From Agrobacterium salinitolerans (GTDB lineage Bacteria > Pseudomonadota > Alphaproteobacteria > Rhizobiales > Rhizobiaceae): a stretch of DNA of 64,000 nucleotides. The stretch is from NCBI RefSeq assembly GCF_002008225.1, contig NZ_MRDH01000037.1, positions 310,001 through 374,000 on the forward strand, in the 5' to 3' direction. Position 1 is the stretch's first letter. Each line of letters begins with the position of its first letter. Made by a program: the position numbers and the translations under genes. The notes beneath the pieces are model-generated. The model did not search any database and had not been told where the DNA came from. It saw nothing but the letters and a program-made list of their open reading frames with translations. Positions 27,705-37,140 of the stretch are shown piece after piece.

Positions 27705-28868
27705 ATGCCAATTTTGAACAGAGCCGCCGAACTCCAGCAGGAAGTCAGCGAATGGCGGCGTCACCTGCATGAAAATCCCGAGATTTTGTATGATGTCGAC
27801 AACACCGCAGCCTTCGTTGCGCAGAAGCTGAAATCTTTCGGCGTTGACGAAATCGTGACCGGTCTCGGACGCACGGGTGTCGTCGGCATCATCAGGGGCA
27901 ATCTTCCGGGCAATCGCACCATCGGCTTTCGCGCGGATATGGACGCGTTGCCCATCCTCGAGGAAACCGGCAAGCCCTGGGCCTCCAAAACCGCGGGCGC
28001 CATGCATGCTTGCGGCCATGACGGCCACACGGCGATGCTGCTCGGCGCGGCCAAATATCTCACCGAGACCCGTAACTTCGCCGGCTCCATCGCCGTCATC
28101 TTCCAGCCGGCGGAAGAAGGCGGCGCCGGCGCGCTTGCCATGGTCGAGGACGGCCTGATGGAGCGTTTCGGCATCAACGAGGTCTATGGCATGCACAACA
28201 TGCCGGGCATTCCGCTCGGCGCCTTCGCCATCCGCAAGGGCGGCATCATGGCGGCACCCGACAAATTCTCGATCACCGTCAAGGGCCGTGGCGGCCATGC
28301 GGCGCAGCCGCACCGCACCATCGACCCCATTACCATCGGCGCGCAGATCGTCGGTAACCTGCAGATGATCGCCTCGCGCAACGCCGACCCCATCCGTTCG
28401 GTTGTCGTCTCCGTCACCCGCTTTCAGGCCGGCTCAAGCCACAACATCATTCCCAACGAGGCGCTGATCGCCGGCACGGTGCGCAGCCTGGATGAAACAG
28501 TGCGCGATCTGGCGCAGGATCGCATCAAGCAGATGGCTGAAGGTGTCGCCCTTGCCAACGGCGCGGAAGCGGAAGTCGTTTATGAGCGTTATTGTCCGGT
28601 CACCTTCAACCACGCCGCCGAGACCGACCACGCCATTCGTGTGGCCCGCGATGTGGCGGGCGAACCGAATGTCGACCCCGATGTCGATCCCTCCATGGCG
28701 GGAGAGGATTTCTCCTTCATGCTGAAGGAAAGGCCGGGCTGCTTCATCTTCATCGGCAACGGCGATTCGGCTGGGCTTCACAATCCCGGTTATGATTTCA
28801 ATGATGACGCCATCGCTTATGGCATTTCCTACTGGGTGAAACTGGCCGAACAGCGCCTGACGAGCTGA
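27705..28868 (+). CDS. M20 family metallopeptidase / amidohydrolase (hippurate hydrolase-like)
   Basis: A 387-residue zinc amidohydrolase. The first metal-site motif HACGHDGH is at 101-108, followed by FQPAEEGGAGA with the catalytic Glu pair, and HGGHAAQPH-like GRGGHAAQPH in the lid domain. Relatives hydrolyse N-acyl amino acids such as hippurate or indole-3-acetyl conjugates; the substrate here cannot be set. No signal peptide is seen, so it is cytoplasmic. It is followed by the intron-bearing tRNA gene. Confidence 0.9.
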   Translation: MPILNRAAELQQEVSEWRRHLHENPEILYDVDNTAAFVAQKLKSFGVDEIVTGLGRTGVVGIIRGNLPGNRTIGFRADMDALPILEETGKPWASKTAGAMHACGHDGHTAMLLGAAKYLTETRNFAGSIAVIFQPAEEGGAGALAMVEDGLMERFGINEVYGMHNMPGIPLGAFAIRKGGIMAAPDKFSITVKGRGGHAAQPHRTIDPITIGAQIVGNLQMIASRNADPIRSVVVSVTRFQAGSSHNIIPNEALIAGTVRSLDETVRDLAQDRIKQMAEGVALANGAEAEVVYERYCPVTFNHAAETDHAIRVARDVAGEPNVDPDVDPSMAGEDFSFMLKERPGCFIFIGNGDSAGLHNPGYDFNDDAIAYGISYWVKLAEQRLTS

Positions 28869-28924
28869 TTGCCGGTCAACGCGAAGAAAGCCGGGGAAGA
28901 GATCGACCGCGATGAAGAACGCGG

Positions 28925-28953
28925 TTGATCCAATAGCTGCCTCGGGTTAAAGA
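28925..28953 (+). promoter_or_regulatory. Possible promoter of the tRNA-Arg gene
   Basis: TTGATC (28925-28930) and TAAAGA (28948-28953) are 17 bases apart, and the mature tRNA starts 11 bases after the second box. Spacing and position fit a sigma-70 promoter; the hexamers are only fair matches. Confidence 0.45.
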
Positions 28954-28963
28954 GCAATTCAGT

Positions 28964-29277
28964 GTCCACGTAGCTCAGCAGGATAGAGCACAGGATTCCT
29001 AAGACAAATTGGGGGTTGCGCCCGGAAACGACGCAATCGATCTGCTCAAAGTCGGGGAAAGCTTCGCTGGTCTTCCAGCATGCCAATCCCGAGCCAAGCT
29101 CCGGAGAAATCCGGTGAAGGTGTAGAGACTGGATGGGCAGCACCTAAAGGCCTGACGGCCCATGGTGAAGGGACAGTCCAGACCACGAACGTCTTGCCGG
29201 CAAACGGCGGGACGGCGGCGAAAGCCGAAGCGGTATGAATCCTGGGGTCGGAGGTTCGAATCCTCTCGTGGACACCA
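28964..29277 (+). tRNA. tRNA-Arg(CCT), split by a group I intron
   Basis: Exon 1 is 28964-29000 and exon 2 is 29238-29277. Joined, they form a complete 77-base tRNA with encoded CCA: acceptor GTCCACG/CGTGGAC, D stem GCTC/GAGC, anticodon stem CAGGA/TCCTG with loop TTCCTAA (anticodon CCT), T stem GGAGG/CCTCT with loop TTCGAAT. The interruption lies in the anticodon loop straight after the CCT triplet. Exon 1 ends in T and the intron ends in G, as group I splicing requires. Confidence 0.93.
29001..29237 (+). ncRNA. Group I (IC3-type) self-splicing intron in tRNA-Arg(CCT)
   Basis: A 237-base insertion with no credible reading frame, so no homing endonuclease. Two blocks match the conserved core of bacterial tRNA introns: TGCCAATCCCGAGCCAAGC (29081-29099, P4-P5 region) and AGAGACTGGATGGGCAGCAC (29123-29142, P7/P3 region, holding the guanosine-binding site). 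The last base is G. Agrobacterium is long known to carry such an intron in this tRNA (Reinhold-Hurek and Shub, 1992). Open frames across it are shadows. Confidence 0.9.
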
Positions 29278-29291
29278 AATTTTCCTGCGAA

Positions 29292-31370
29292 TTACTCGAC
29301 GAAAACCCGCACGCTCGAGGCACGTCCGTCGGCGTCGATCACCGTGAGTGTGGAAAATCCCTGACCTTCGGGCCGCCATTCGCTGTTGCGGCGATGGGAC
29401 GCATTCGGCAAAGGCAAACCGTTGGCGAGCCAGCGAAAAGGTGCCCGCCCGCCCTGCAGCTTCAGCACCAGCGGCGAGATGCCTGACTGACTGGAAAGCT
29501 CCACGCGCGCGCCCTCGGGCGGGTAAACGATGCGCGGGGCGCTTTCACGTCTTGAAGCAGAAAGCAGGCCGCTGGCCGTCGTGGTGAAACGGCGCTGGTT
29601 GGCGGGGAGGTCATTGACCGCGACCCGCGCGACACCGGAAGGTGCGGCCGGCATCGGCGTGATCGCCACGCCGGATTTTTCGAAAGCCTCGAACAGGATC
29701 GGGGCGGCCGTCGCATAACCGGCAATGCCCGGCACCGCGCCATTGTCGGCCCGGCCGACCCAGACACCAACTACATGCCGCCCGTCATAACCCACCGACC
29801 AGGCATCGCGATAGCCATAGCTGGTGCCGGTCTTGTAGGCGATGCCGCGCTGTTTCATGCCGAGCGGCGGCAGCACGCCGGACAGGATGTCGGAGATGTT
29901 CCAGATCGCCGCATCGGAGAATAAACGGTCGCTCTCCAGCCGTTCCGGGGCGGAGCGGACACCGTCTCCAAGCCGCACGGGATCGCCGCCGCCGGCAAGC
30001 CCCGCATAAAGCTGCACCAGATCGACCAGCGAAATACCCGCGCCGCCAAGGGCGATGGCAAGCCCGGGCGCTTCATTGGCGGGAAGTGCGAGTTTGACGC
30101 CCACCCGCCGGAACCGCACCATCAGCGCCGAGGGGCTGACCGCATCGAGCAGCTTGACGGCAGGAACGTTAAGCGACAGTTGCAGCGCCTGCCGGATGCT
30201 GACATCGCCCTGATAATGCATGTCGAAATTGCGCGGCCTGTAGCCGGAAAAGTCGGCCGGGCGGTCTTCGATGATGGTTTCCTGTCCGACAAGACCGTCT
30301 TCGAAGGCAAGGCCGTAGATGAATGGCTTGAGGGTGGAGCCCGGCGAGCGAATGGCCCGGCTCATCTCCACGAAACCGCGTCTTGCCGTATCGAGATAGT
30401 CCGCCGACCCCACTTCCGCCAGAATATCGCCGTTCTGCGCATCCGCCATGACGATGGCGACGGAGACCCTGTCGCCGAGCTTTTTCGCAGCATGGCGGGC
30501 GACACCCTCCAGCTCCCGCTGGATCGGCAGTTTCAGCGTGGAGCGCACCGCGGCAGTATTTGGGAATTTCACCCGCGCGGCGACGGCCATATGCGGCGCA
30601 TAGGCCGGAAGATCGCGCCGGCTGGAAGGCGTATTCGCAAGAGCCGCACGTTCCGCCTCCCCCTCACCCACGACGCGCTCGACGGCAAGCCGTTGCAATA
30701 CGCGCTCGCGCGCCTGTTTCGCCGCCTCTGGAAAACGATCCGGGCGTCGCTTTTCCGGCAATTGCGGCAGCGCCACCAATAGGGCCGCCTCCGCCGTATC
30801 GAGCCGGCCCGGTTCCTTGCCGAACCAGGCGAGGCTTGCGGCGCGAACGCCTTCGAGATTGCCGCCATAGGGCGCGATATTCAGATAGAGATCGAGGATT
30901 TCCGCCTTGGTGAGTCGCCTCTCAATCTGGAGCGCGCGCGCGGCCTGCAGGAATTTCGCCGAAAACGACCGATCGGCGCGCGGCTCGATCAGCCGCGCCA
31001 CCTGCATGGAAAGCGTCGATGCGCCGGAAACGATCCGGCCGTTGCTGACCAATTGCCAGGCGGAGCGCAAAAGCGCGAAGGGATCGACGCCGTGATGCTC
31101 ATAGAAACGCTGGTCTTCATAGGCCACCAGCATGCGTAGGAACAGTGGGTCGACTTCGGCCGCCGTGGTTTTCAGTCGCCAGCGGCCATCGGGTGTCGCA
31201 AAAGCACGCAAAAGCTTGCCGTCGCGGTCCAGAACCTCGAAGGAGCGTTGCTGCGCAGCGTCCAGCGGCGGCGGATAGGCCTTGTCCAGCGCATCGAGAC
31301 CGAAGGCCGCGCCGCCCATAAGCAGAGCGACCGTCATGATGCCGACAATGATCGCCTTGCGTCGCCTCAT
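29292..31370 (-). CDS. pbpC: Penicillin-binding protein 1C
   Basis: A bifunctional class A peptidoglycan synthase anchored by one N-terminal helix. The glycosyltransferase domain shows EDQRFYEHHG (85-94) with its catalytic Glu and GASTLSMQVARL (117-127). The transpeptidase shows S345TLK348 and KTGTS (513-517). A C-terminal BiPBP_C-type beta domain (about 610-690) is typical of PBP1C. The ATG overlaps the alpha-2-macroglobulin stop (ATGA), the usual gene pair. The 3' end faces the tRNA-Arg gene 15 bases away. Confidence 0.95.
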   Translation of the reverse strand: MRRRKAIIVGIMTVALLMGGAAFGLDALDKAYPPPLDAAQQRSFEVLDRDGKLLRAFATPDGRWRLKTTAAEVDPLFLRMLVAYEDQRFYEHHGVDPFALLRSAWQLVSNGRIVSGASTLSMQVARLIEPRADRSFSAKFLQAARALQIERRLTKAEILDLYLNIAPYGGNLEGVRAASLAWFGKEPGRLDTAEAALLVALPQLPEKRRPDRFPEAAKQARERVLQRLAVERVVGEGEAERAALANTPSSRRDLPAYAPHMAVAARVKFPNTAAVRSTLKLPIQRELEGVARHAAKKLGDRVSVAIVMADAQNGDILAEVGSADYLDTARRGFVEMSRAIRSPGSTLKPFIYGLAFEDGLVGQETIIEDRPADFSGYRPRNFDMHYQGDVSIRQALQLSLNVPAVKLLDAVSPSALMVRFRRVGVKLALPANEAPGLAIALGGAGISLVDLVQLYAGLAGGGDPVRLGDGVRSAPERLESDRLFSDAAIWNISDILSGVLPPLGMKQRGIAYKTGTSYGYRDAWSVGYDGRHVVGVWVGRADNGAVPGIAGYATAAPILFEAFEKSGVAITPMPAAPSGVARVAVNDLPANQRRFTTTASGLLSASRRESAPRIVYPPEGARVELSSQSGISPLVLKLQGGRAPFRWLANGLPLPNASHRRNSEWRPEGQGFSTLTVIDADGRASSVRVFVE

Positions 31371-34300
31371 GGGTTTGCCGAGCGCACCTCCATGCGGCCG
31401 GTTGCCGTGCGGGCGGCAAATTGCGGCCGGTACATATCCTCAACCGAAGCTGCCGGGTGGTCATAGGTGCCTGGAGTGACGGCGCGGACCACATAGGCCA
31501 GCGCAATTTCCGAACTGTCGCCGGCCGAGCGGTCGAAGGCCGCCACGAAACGGTCGTAGCGGAATTCGGTATGTGCCGCTTCCGTTTCCGGCAACCAGTC
31601 GAAATTCGAAAGCGCTGCCGAATTGACGAGGCTCGGATTGTCGATTTCGAAACCGGAGGGCAACAGATCCGTCACCAGAATGCGCGACTGCCAGTTATTC
31701 TGCGGTACCACATTCAGCACCACGACGTAACGCTCGTTCTGGATCACCTCGCTCGGGTTCACCTCCTCGCCATCCATGGAATAATAGGTGCGGGTGATGG
31801 TGAAGCCTTCGCCGCCTGCGGCAAGCGGCTGCGCCGGCGGCGCCACCGTGGTGACGACAGCCGTGACCGGATCGGCCGAGGCATTGGCGATCTTCAAGGG
31901 GGCGGCCAGCAATTCATCGCCGCTCATCCGCTTGCCGAAGCCGCCGGTCTGCAAGTCACCGTTCACATCCAGGCGAATATCCTTGTCCTCGCCTTTCACG
32001 GCGCGGGCGGCCAGCAGCATCCATGCCTGTTCCTGGGTGCTGGTATAAGGCTTCTTTTCCCATTCCTTGGCCACGGCACCGGCAAGCTGCGGCACGACGG
32101 CCGGAACCGGACGGCTTTCCGCCGCAAGCGCCAGCGTCGCCGCGCCATCACGTAGGGCAGAGCCATAATCGGCGCGGGCGAAGCTGACATTGGTGGTGCG
32201 GCTTGCCATGTCGAGCGAAGCGCCGAATACGGCCTTCGAACGGGCCTGATCGCCATAAAGCGAAAGGGCGGCAGCAACCTGCGCCTTGGCGAGCGGCGTG
32301 GCGAAATCGGCCAGCGCCGTATCCGCGTAATATCTGAGATCGTTGATCGCCGCCTTGCGGTTGCGCGCCAGGACATAAAGCGAATAGGCGATCTCGTTGC
32401 CGCGATCCTTGACATTGCTGTCATAGGAAAGACCGTTCTGCAGGTTGTTCAGCGCCTGTACCATGGCGGCTTCGGGCACATCGTAATTCTGCTCGCGGGC
32501 GCGGGTCAGGAAGTCGGTGATATAGCCATCGAGCCACAGATCGCCGTAACCGGGCGACCAGAGACCGAAGCTGCCAGAACTCGACTGGAAGGACAGCACG
32601 CGGTAGATCGCCTCCTGCACCCGCTTGCGGGTATCGGGGTCCTCAGCCATGCCGCTATCCTTCGTCAGCTCCGAAACGTAAAGCAGCGGCAAAGCGCGGC
32701 TCGTCGTCTGTTCGGCGCAGCCGTAGGGATATTTGTCCAGCATCATCACCAGCGCCGGAATATCGAAAGCGGGCGAGCGCGTCACGTTAACCGCGACGGA
32801 AGAGCCGAGAAGCATGCTATCGGCCAGAAGATCGCCGTTGATCGTCAGGCTGCTATTGGGCGCGATCCTGATTTCGCGCCGTGTCGTAACGGGCAGAACG
32901 GCCGGGCGCACCGGAACATTCAGCACCTGCTCCAGCGAGACACCCGATGCATTGGAGACCTTGATGGTGATCGCACCATTGCCGGGCTGTTCGCCCGTCA
33001 GCGGCACTGTCAGCGACGACTTGCCGCCTTTCTGAAGCGCGAGAGTTTGCGACATCTCGCCCTGATCGACCGTCAGCGCCGTATTACTGGTCACATCCAG
33101 CCGGTAATCACCGGCCTCGCCATCCGTATTGGCGATATCGAGCCGCAATTGCGACACATCGCCGGGTGCGAGGAATTTCGGCGCGCTGGCCGTGACAACG
33201 ACAGGATCGCGAATGACGGCATCGGAAACCGCATGCCCCACGCCTGTCTTCGTCCAGGCCACCGCCATGATGCGGGCCGTGCCGTTGAACTGCGGAATAT
33301 CGAAGCTGACTGTCGCCTTGCCGTCAGCGTCAAGTTCGACCGGACCGGCAAAGAAAGCCACGAGCTTTTCCGTGGGTGGGCTGCCCTGAAGAGCAACCTG
33401 TCCGCCGTCACCGCCGGTGCGCAGCCGGCCGGTGGCGCCAAGTGAACCGTCGATCAGGCGGCCGTAAAGGTCGCGGATTTCCAGTCCCAGCCGACGCTGG
33501 CCAAAGTACCATTCATCCGGCTTCGGCGGCTCGTAGCGGGTAAGGTTCAATATGCCGACATCGACTGCCGCAACGATGGCATAGGCCTTTTCGCCCACGT
33601 CAGCGCCGGCGACCGTGATCGGAATTTCAAGCGGCTGGCGCGGCAGCGTTTTCTGCGGCGCGCCAAGCGTGACGGCAAGTTTGCGCTCGGCCGGATCGAC
33701 GGCGAGCCATTTGATGCCGATGGCGCGCATCGGCATACGGCTTTCCTGCGCATCGCCCGGGCGGAACAGCGTGGCCGTGACATAAGCGCCCGCGCCCCAT
33801 TCCTCGGTGACCGGAATATCGATCTCGCCGCCATCCGTTCCGATCTCGGCATTCTGAACGGAAATCAGCTTTTCTGAACCGGAAGTTACCATCAACTCGC
33901 CGGCAAAACGCGACGAAATCTTGAGTTTGGCCGTATCGCCGATCTTGTAGCTCTGTTTGTCGAGAGCGATTTCCAGCGCATCCGGCGTTTCCGTCGAGCT
34001 TGCCTCGACATAAAAACCGGCATCGAATTCAACGCTGGAAACCGGCGCGCCATTGCCGGCGCCCTCCACTTCCAGCCGGTAGCGGCCCCAGGTGACAGGC
34101 ACGGAAATCTCGCCACCATTGGCATCGACGGACAGGGTGCCGGTTTCCTGCTGCTTGGTATATTCCACCGGCTCGTAACGCCAGGAGTTACCCTGACGAT
34201 ACCATTGATAGTTCCGCTCTACCTTGATGAGTTTCCAGGTCAGGCCATTCATCGCCTGTCTGGCGCCGTCGGCACTGACGCCAATGATGTGGAAACGACC

Positions 34301-36823
34301 AACGGAATTTTGAGCGAGATCGCCGGAAAATTGCGGTTTGATGCCGATGACAGGCGCATCCGCCTTGATAGGCAGCGTCAGCGAGCGCTCGACGGCACGG
34401 CCCCCGGCCTCTTGCATGCGCACGGTGATGTTGGCCGAAAGAAGCTGGGTAGTGGAAGGCAGATCGGTCAGATCGACATTGAAGCTAGCCTTGCCCTCTT
34501 CATCCAGATCAGGCAGATCGGCAAGCGTGGTGCGGTTTTCCTCTTCGCTCTCCTCATCGGCCAGACCGAAGAAATAACCTTCGAAATCGGCGCTGGTGCG
34601 CGTCGGCTTGATGGCGATCTCGCCTTCCAGCGTCAGGCCGGCGGCGGGCGCGCCATAGAGATAACGTCCATCGACGTCGATTGCCGTTTCCGTGCCCGGA
34701 TCGATTTGTTTCGCCTTGCTGGAGAGGTCGAATTCCGCCCGGTCAGGCACGAAATCATCGACGAGGAAACTCTTTTCGCTGATCGCAGCCGTTTTCGGGT
34801 CGGTGTGGATGCGCAAAGTCCAGGTGCCGCGCATCGCATTTGCCTGCAATGGCAGATCGACCGTATGGCCGCCCAGCGCCTTACCATCGCTGACGAAACG
34901 CCGGTCCTCGACGCCATCAGGGCGCGAGAAGATGAAGGTGAGCGGAAGATCCTCGATTGCCTTGCCGTCGACGTCGCGGGCAAGCGCTGCGGCGTGCACG
35001 GTCTCGCCGGCGCGGTAAATGCCGCGCTCGGTCCAGCTGAACACGTCGATGGCGCCGGGGGCTGCACGGCCCGTCACGCCACGATCCGAAAGATCGAAGC
35101 CAGCGCGGGTCATGTCGAGGAAGACGTAATCCTTGTCGCCGTTGCGCGCCGTCAGGATTGCCGGCGCCTGTGCCGCGGTACCGCGCATCAGGCCGGCCGA
35201 GAACACCGCACGCCCATCCGCGTCGGTCTTTGCCGTGCCCAGCACCTCGTTATTCTTGGCGAGCAGTTGCAAATCCACATCTGCCAGCGGCTTTGCGCTG
35301 CCAAGGGCGCGAACAAAAACATTCAGACCATCGGTTCCGGCATAGGTGGTGATGCCGGTATCGGATACGAGGAACCATTGCGTGGCGCGCGAATCCCAGG
35401 TTTCCGGTGCTACGCCCGGCGGCACGGCGGTCAGCACATAGATTCCGGGCTTGCGCTCGGGCAAGGCCTCATCCACCGGGAAGCTCGTTACCACATCCTT
35501 GTTGAGATCAGGCTGGATATCGATCGACCCCTGCCAGACAAGCTCGCCGATCTCGTTTTCAATGCGGTCGGCATTATAGCCGTCCATTTGCGTCAGAAAC
35601 TGCGAGTTTGAAAGAAGCGAGGTGATATTGCGGTCGCCGACGCGATAAAGCTTCAGGTCCGCCTTGTCGGCATTGACAGAAACGATTGGAATGCCGCGGC
35701 GGGCCGTGCCCGGCAGCACGAAATTCTCGCCGGTAAAGCGAACGCTGGCGGCGCGGTCACGCACATAAATATCGAGATCGACCTGCTTTTCCAGTGGCTC
35801 TTCCACTGAAGACGGCAGGCCGGCGCGAAGCGCGATCTTGTAACGCTGACCATGGGTCAGGCCTTCCACGCAAATCTCGCTTCCCTTCGCCTCGATGGCC
35901 TTGGGAGCGGCCCCGTCCAGCGTGACGAACGAGGAATAATCGACACCGTTCTTCACCAGCGGCTCGGAAAATTGCACGCAGGCGCGCGGGCTGATACTGT
36001 CCGTATCCACGGTATTGTTGATGACGCGGAAACCCTGACGCGTGCGCAGATCGGCATAGGCGGCCTTTGTCCGCGCATTGTCGGTAAGTGCAAGGCTCTC
36101 CTTATAAGCACTGAGCGCCGCGCGATAATTCTGGGTTCGCTCAAAAGCCTTCGCCAGCCGGTTCAGGGCCTCGGTGCGGGCGCTGACCGTGCGGCTCAGC
36201 TGATAGGCATTGATGGCGGCAGACGCCGCCTGCCCGGCAATGGAATAATTATCAGTAACCTGCGCCGCCTTTTCCGACAATTCCGCCCAGAGCGCGCCAT
36301 CGTCAGGCGTGATAGCAAGGGCCTGTTTGTAGGTCGTGACGGCATCGGGAATATTGCCTGCTGCTGCCTGCTGCCGCGCGATCTGCACAAGGGCTTCCAG
36401 GCCCTGTTCGCCCTCGCCCTCATTCGCCGCAAGGCCGGATTTCAGCCGGCGCGCTTCCTGCTGCAGGCTGTCGGTCACAAAGGACAGGCGCTGCGGCGCG
36501 CCGATATCGGCTTCCGTGGCCACTTCCACGATCTTCCCGGCCACTGCGCCGGGGAAGGCGTTCAGCTGATTGAAATCCGATTTGAGGAAGCACCATTTCA
36601 CCTTGGGATTGTAGGTGAAGGCCTTGCAGGCGGTATCGCCGACGCAAATGTCGCCGCATTGCTCCAGCGAGACATTCTGCTCCGTCCTCAGATCGAAGCC
36701 GAAATAATCGCCGTTTTGGGTCGTAACGACCTTGCGGGAGGGCTCCGCCGCCATGGCTGGCGGGAAAAACAGGGCGGTGGAAACCGCAACCAGCGAAATC
36801 CGGACGAGCGCGCGCAACGACAT
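31367..36823 (-). CDS. Bacterial alpha-2-macroglobulin with PAN/Apple-like N-terminal domain
   Basis: A giant (1818-residue) exported protease-trap protein. After the signal peptide (MSLRALVRISLVAV, cleaved near AMAAE) come a PAN/Apple-like domain with paired cysteines (about 28-100), a TPR-like helical segment (about 125-260), then MG1/MG2 macroglobulin domains. The thioester CAEQ lies at C1369-Q1372, so the covalent trap should work. The ATG at 36823 has GGGGAG 9 bases upstream; two earlier starts lack one. Coupled to pbpC, it probably guards the periplasm against proteases after envelope breach. It lacks a lipobox, unlike the E. coli homologue. Confidence 0.92.
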   Translation of the reverse strand: MSLRALVRISLVAVSTALFFPPAMAAEPSRKVVTTQNGDYFGFDLRTEQNVSLEQCGDICVGDTACKAFTYNPKVKWCFLKSDFNQLNAFPGAVAGKIVEVATEADIGAPQRLSFVTDSLQQEARRLKSGLAANEGEGEQGLEALVQIARQQAAAGNIPDAVTTYKQALAITPDDGALWAELSEKAAQVTDNYSIAGQAASAAINAYQLSRTVSARTEALNRLAKAFERTQNYRAALSAYKESLALTDNARTKAAYADLRTRQGFRVINNTVDTDSISPRACVQFSEPLVKNGVDYSSFVTLDGAAPKAIEAKGSEICVEGLTHGQRYKIALRAGLPSSVEEPLEKQVDLDIYVRDRAASVRFTGENFVLPGTARRGIPIVSVNADKADLKLYRVGDRNITSLLSNSQFLTQMDGYNADRIENEIGELVWQGSIDIQPDLNKDVVTSFPVDEALPERKPGIYVLTAVPPGVAPETWDSRATQWFLVSDTGITTYAGTDGLNVFVRALGSAKPLADVDLQLLAKNNEVLGTAKTDADGRAVFSAGLMRGTAAQAPAILTARNGDKDYVFLDMTRAGFDLSDRGVTGRAAPGAIDVFSWTERGIYRAGETVHAAALARDVDGKAIEDLPLTFIFSRPDGVEDRRFVSDGKALGGHTVDLPLQANAMRGTWTLRIHTDPKTAAISEKSFLVDDFVPDRAEFDLSSKAKQIDPGTETAIDVDGRYLYGAPAAGLTLEGEIAIKPTRTSADFEGYFFGLADEESEEENRTTLADLPDLDEEGKASFNVDLTDLPSTTQLLSANITVRMQEAGGRAVERSLTLPIKADAPVIGIKPQFSGDLAQNSVGRFHIIGVSADGARQAMNGLTWKLIKVERNYQWYRQGNSWRYEPVEYTKQQETGTLSVDANGGEISVPVTWGRYRLEVEGAGNGAPVSSVEFDAGFYVEASSTETPDALEIALDKQSYKIGDTAKLKISSRFAGELMVTSGSEKLISVQNAEIGTDGGEIDIPVTEEWGAGAYVTATLFRPGDAQESRMPMRAIGIKWLAVDPAERKLAVTLGAPQKTLPRQPLEIPITVAGADVGEKAYAIVAAVDVGILNLTRYEPPKPDEWYFGQRRLGLEIRDLYGRLIDGSLGATGRLRTGGDGGQVALQGSPPTEKLVAFFAGPVELDADGKATVSFDIPQFNGTARIMAVAWTKTGVGHAVSDAVIRDPVVVTASAPKFLAPGDVSQLRLDIANTDGEAGDYRLDVTSNTALTVDQGEMSQTLALQKGGKSSLTVPLTGEQPGNGAITIKVSNASGVSLEQVLNVPVRPAVLPVTTRREIRIAPNSSLTINGDLLADSMLLGSSVAVNVTRSPAFDIPALVMMLDKYPYGCAEQTTSRALPLLYVSELTKDSGMAEDPDTRKRVQEAIYRVLSFQSSSGSFGLWSPGYGDLWLDGYITDFLTRAREQNYDVPEAAMVQALNNLQNGLSYDSNVKDRGNEIAYSLYVLARNRKAAINDLRYYADTALADFATPLAKAQVAAALSLYGDQARSKAVFGASLDMASRTTNVSFARADYGSALRDGAATLALAAESRPVPAVVPQLAGAVAKEWEKKPYTSTQEQAWMLLAARAVKGEDKDIRLDVNGDLQTGGFGKRMSGDELLAAPLKIANASADPVTAVVTTVAPPAQPLAAGGEGFTITRTYYSMDGEEVNPSEVIQNERYVVVLNVVPQNNWQSRILVTDLLPSGFEIDNPSLVNSAALSNFDWLPETEAAHTEFRYDRFVAAFDRSAGDSSEIALAYVVRAVTPGTYDHPAASVEDMYRPQFAARTATGRMEVRSANP

Positions 36824-36941
36824 CAGTTTTCTCCCCGCAACAGACATGTCGGGCGGGACTCTGGTCAAATCCACGCATGGTTGTCAACGCATCTTCGTCA
36901 ATTCGCGACGCGCAATGTGCGAAGACGGCTAAGCGGGAAGG

Positions 36942-37130
36942 TCAGTCTTCTATTTTTCGCGCTTCCGAAATCAGCATGATCGGCACACCGTCACGGATCG
37001 GATAAGCAAGCCTGGCGCTTTCGGAGATAAGCTCATTGCGGGCGCGGTCATAGGAAAGGCGCCCTTTCGTCAAAGGGCAGACCAAAAGCTCCAGGAGCTT
37101 GGGATCGACATTGCTCATCCTGTCGTCCAT
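36942..37130 (-). CDS. Trm112 family protein
   Basis: A 62-residue UPF0434/YcaR-type protein beginning with [17 protein letters not shown] and ending with the conserved [12 protein letters not shown] segment. Only one cysteine of the usual zinc-knuckle pairs is kept (CPLTKG), as in many bacterial members. Eukaryotic Trm112 activates methyltransferases; the bacterial role is unknown. AGGA lies 8 bases before the ATG at 37130. It starts 10 bases after the LON-domain gene, so the two are co-transcribed. Confidence 0.9.
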   Translation of the reverse strand: MDDRMSNVDPKLLELLVCPLTKGRLSYDRARNELISESARLAYPIRDGVPIMLISEARKIED

Positions 37131-37140
37131 GGCGGCGATC

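Noticed and set aside
28829-29379. Minus-strand open frames of 104 and 126 codons across the tRNA-Arg region
   Set aside because: They run over the tRNA exons and intron and encode no recognisable domain; the RNA genes explain the sequence.
34205-36979. Long plus-strand frames (468 and 375 codons) inside the alpha-2-macroglobulin gene
   Set aside because: High-GC antisense frames without start signals or domain resemblance; the minus-strand protein is complete and recognisable.
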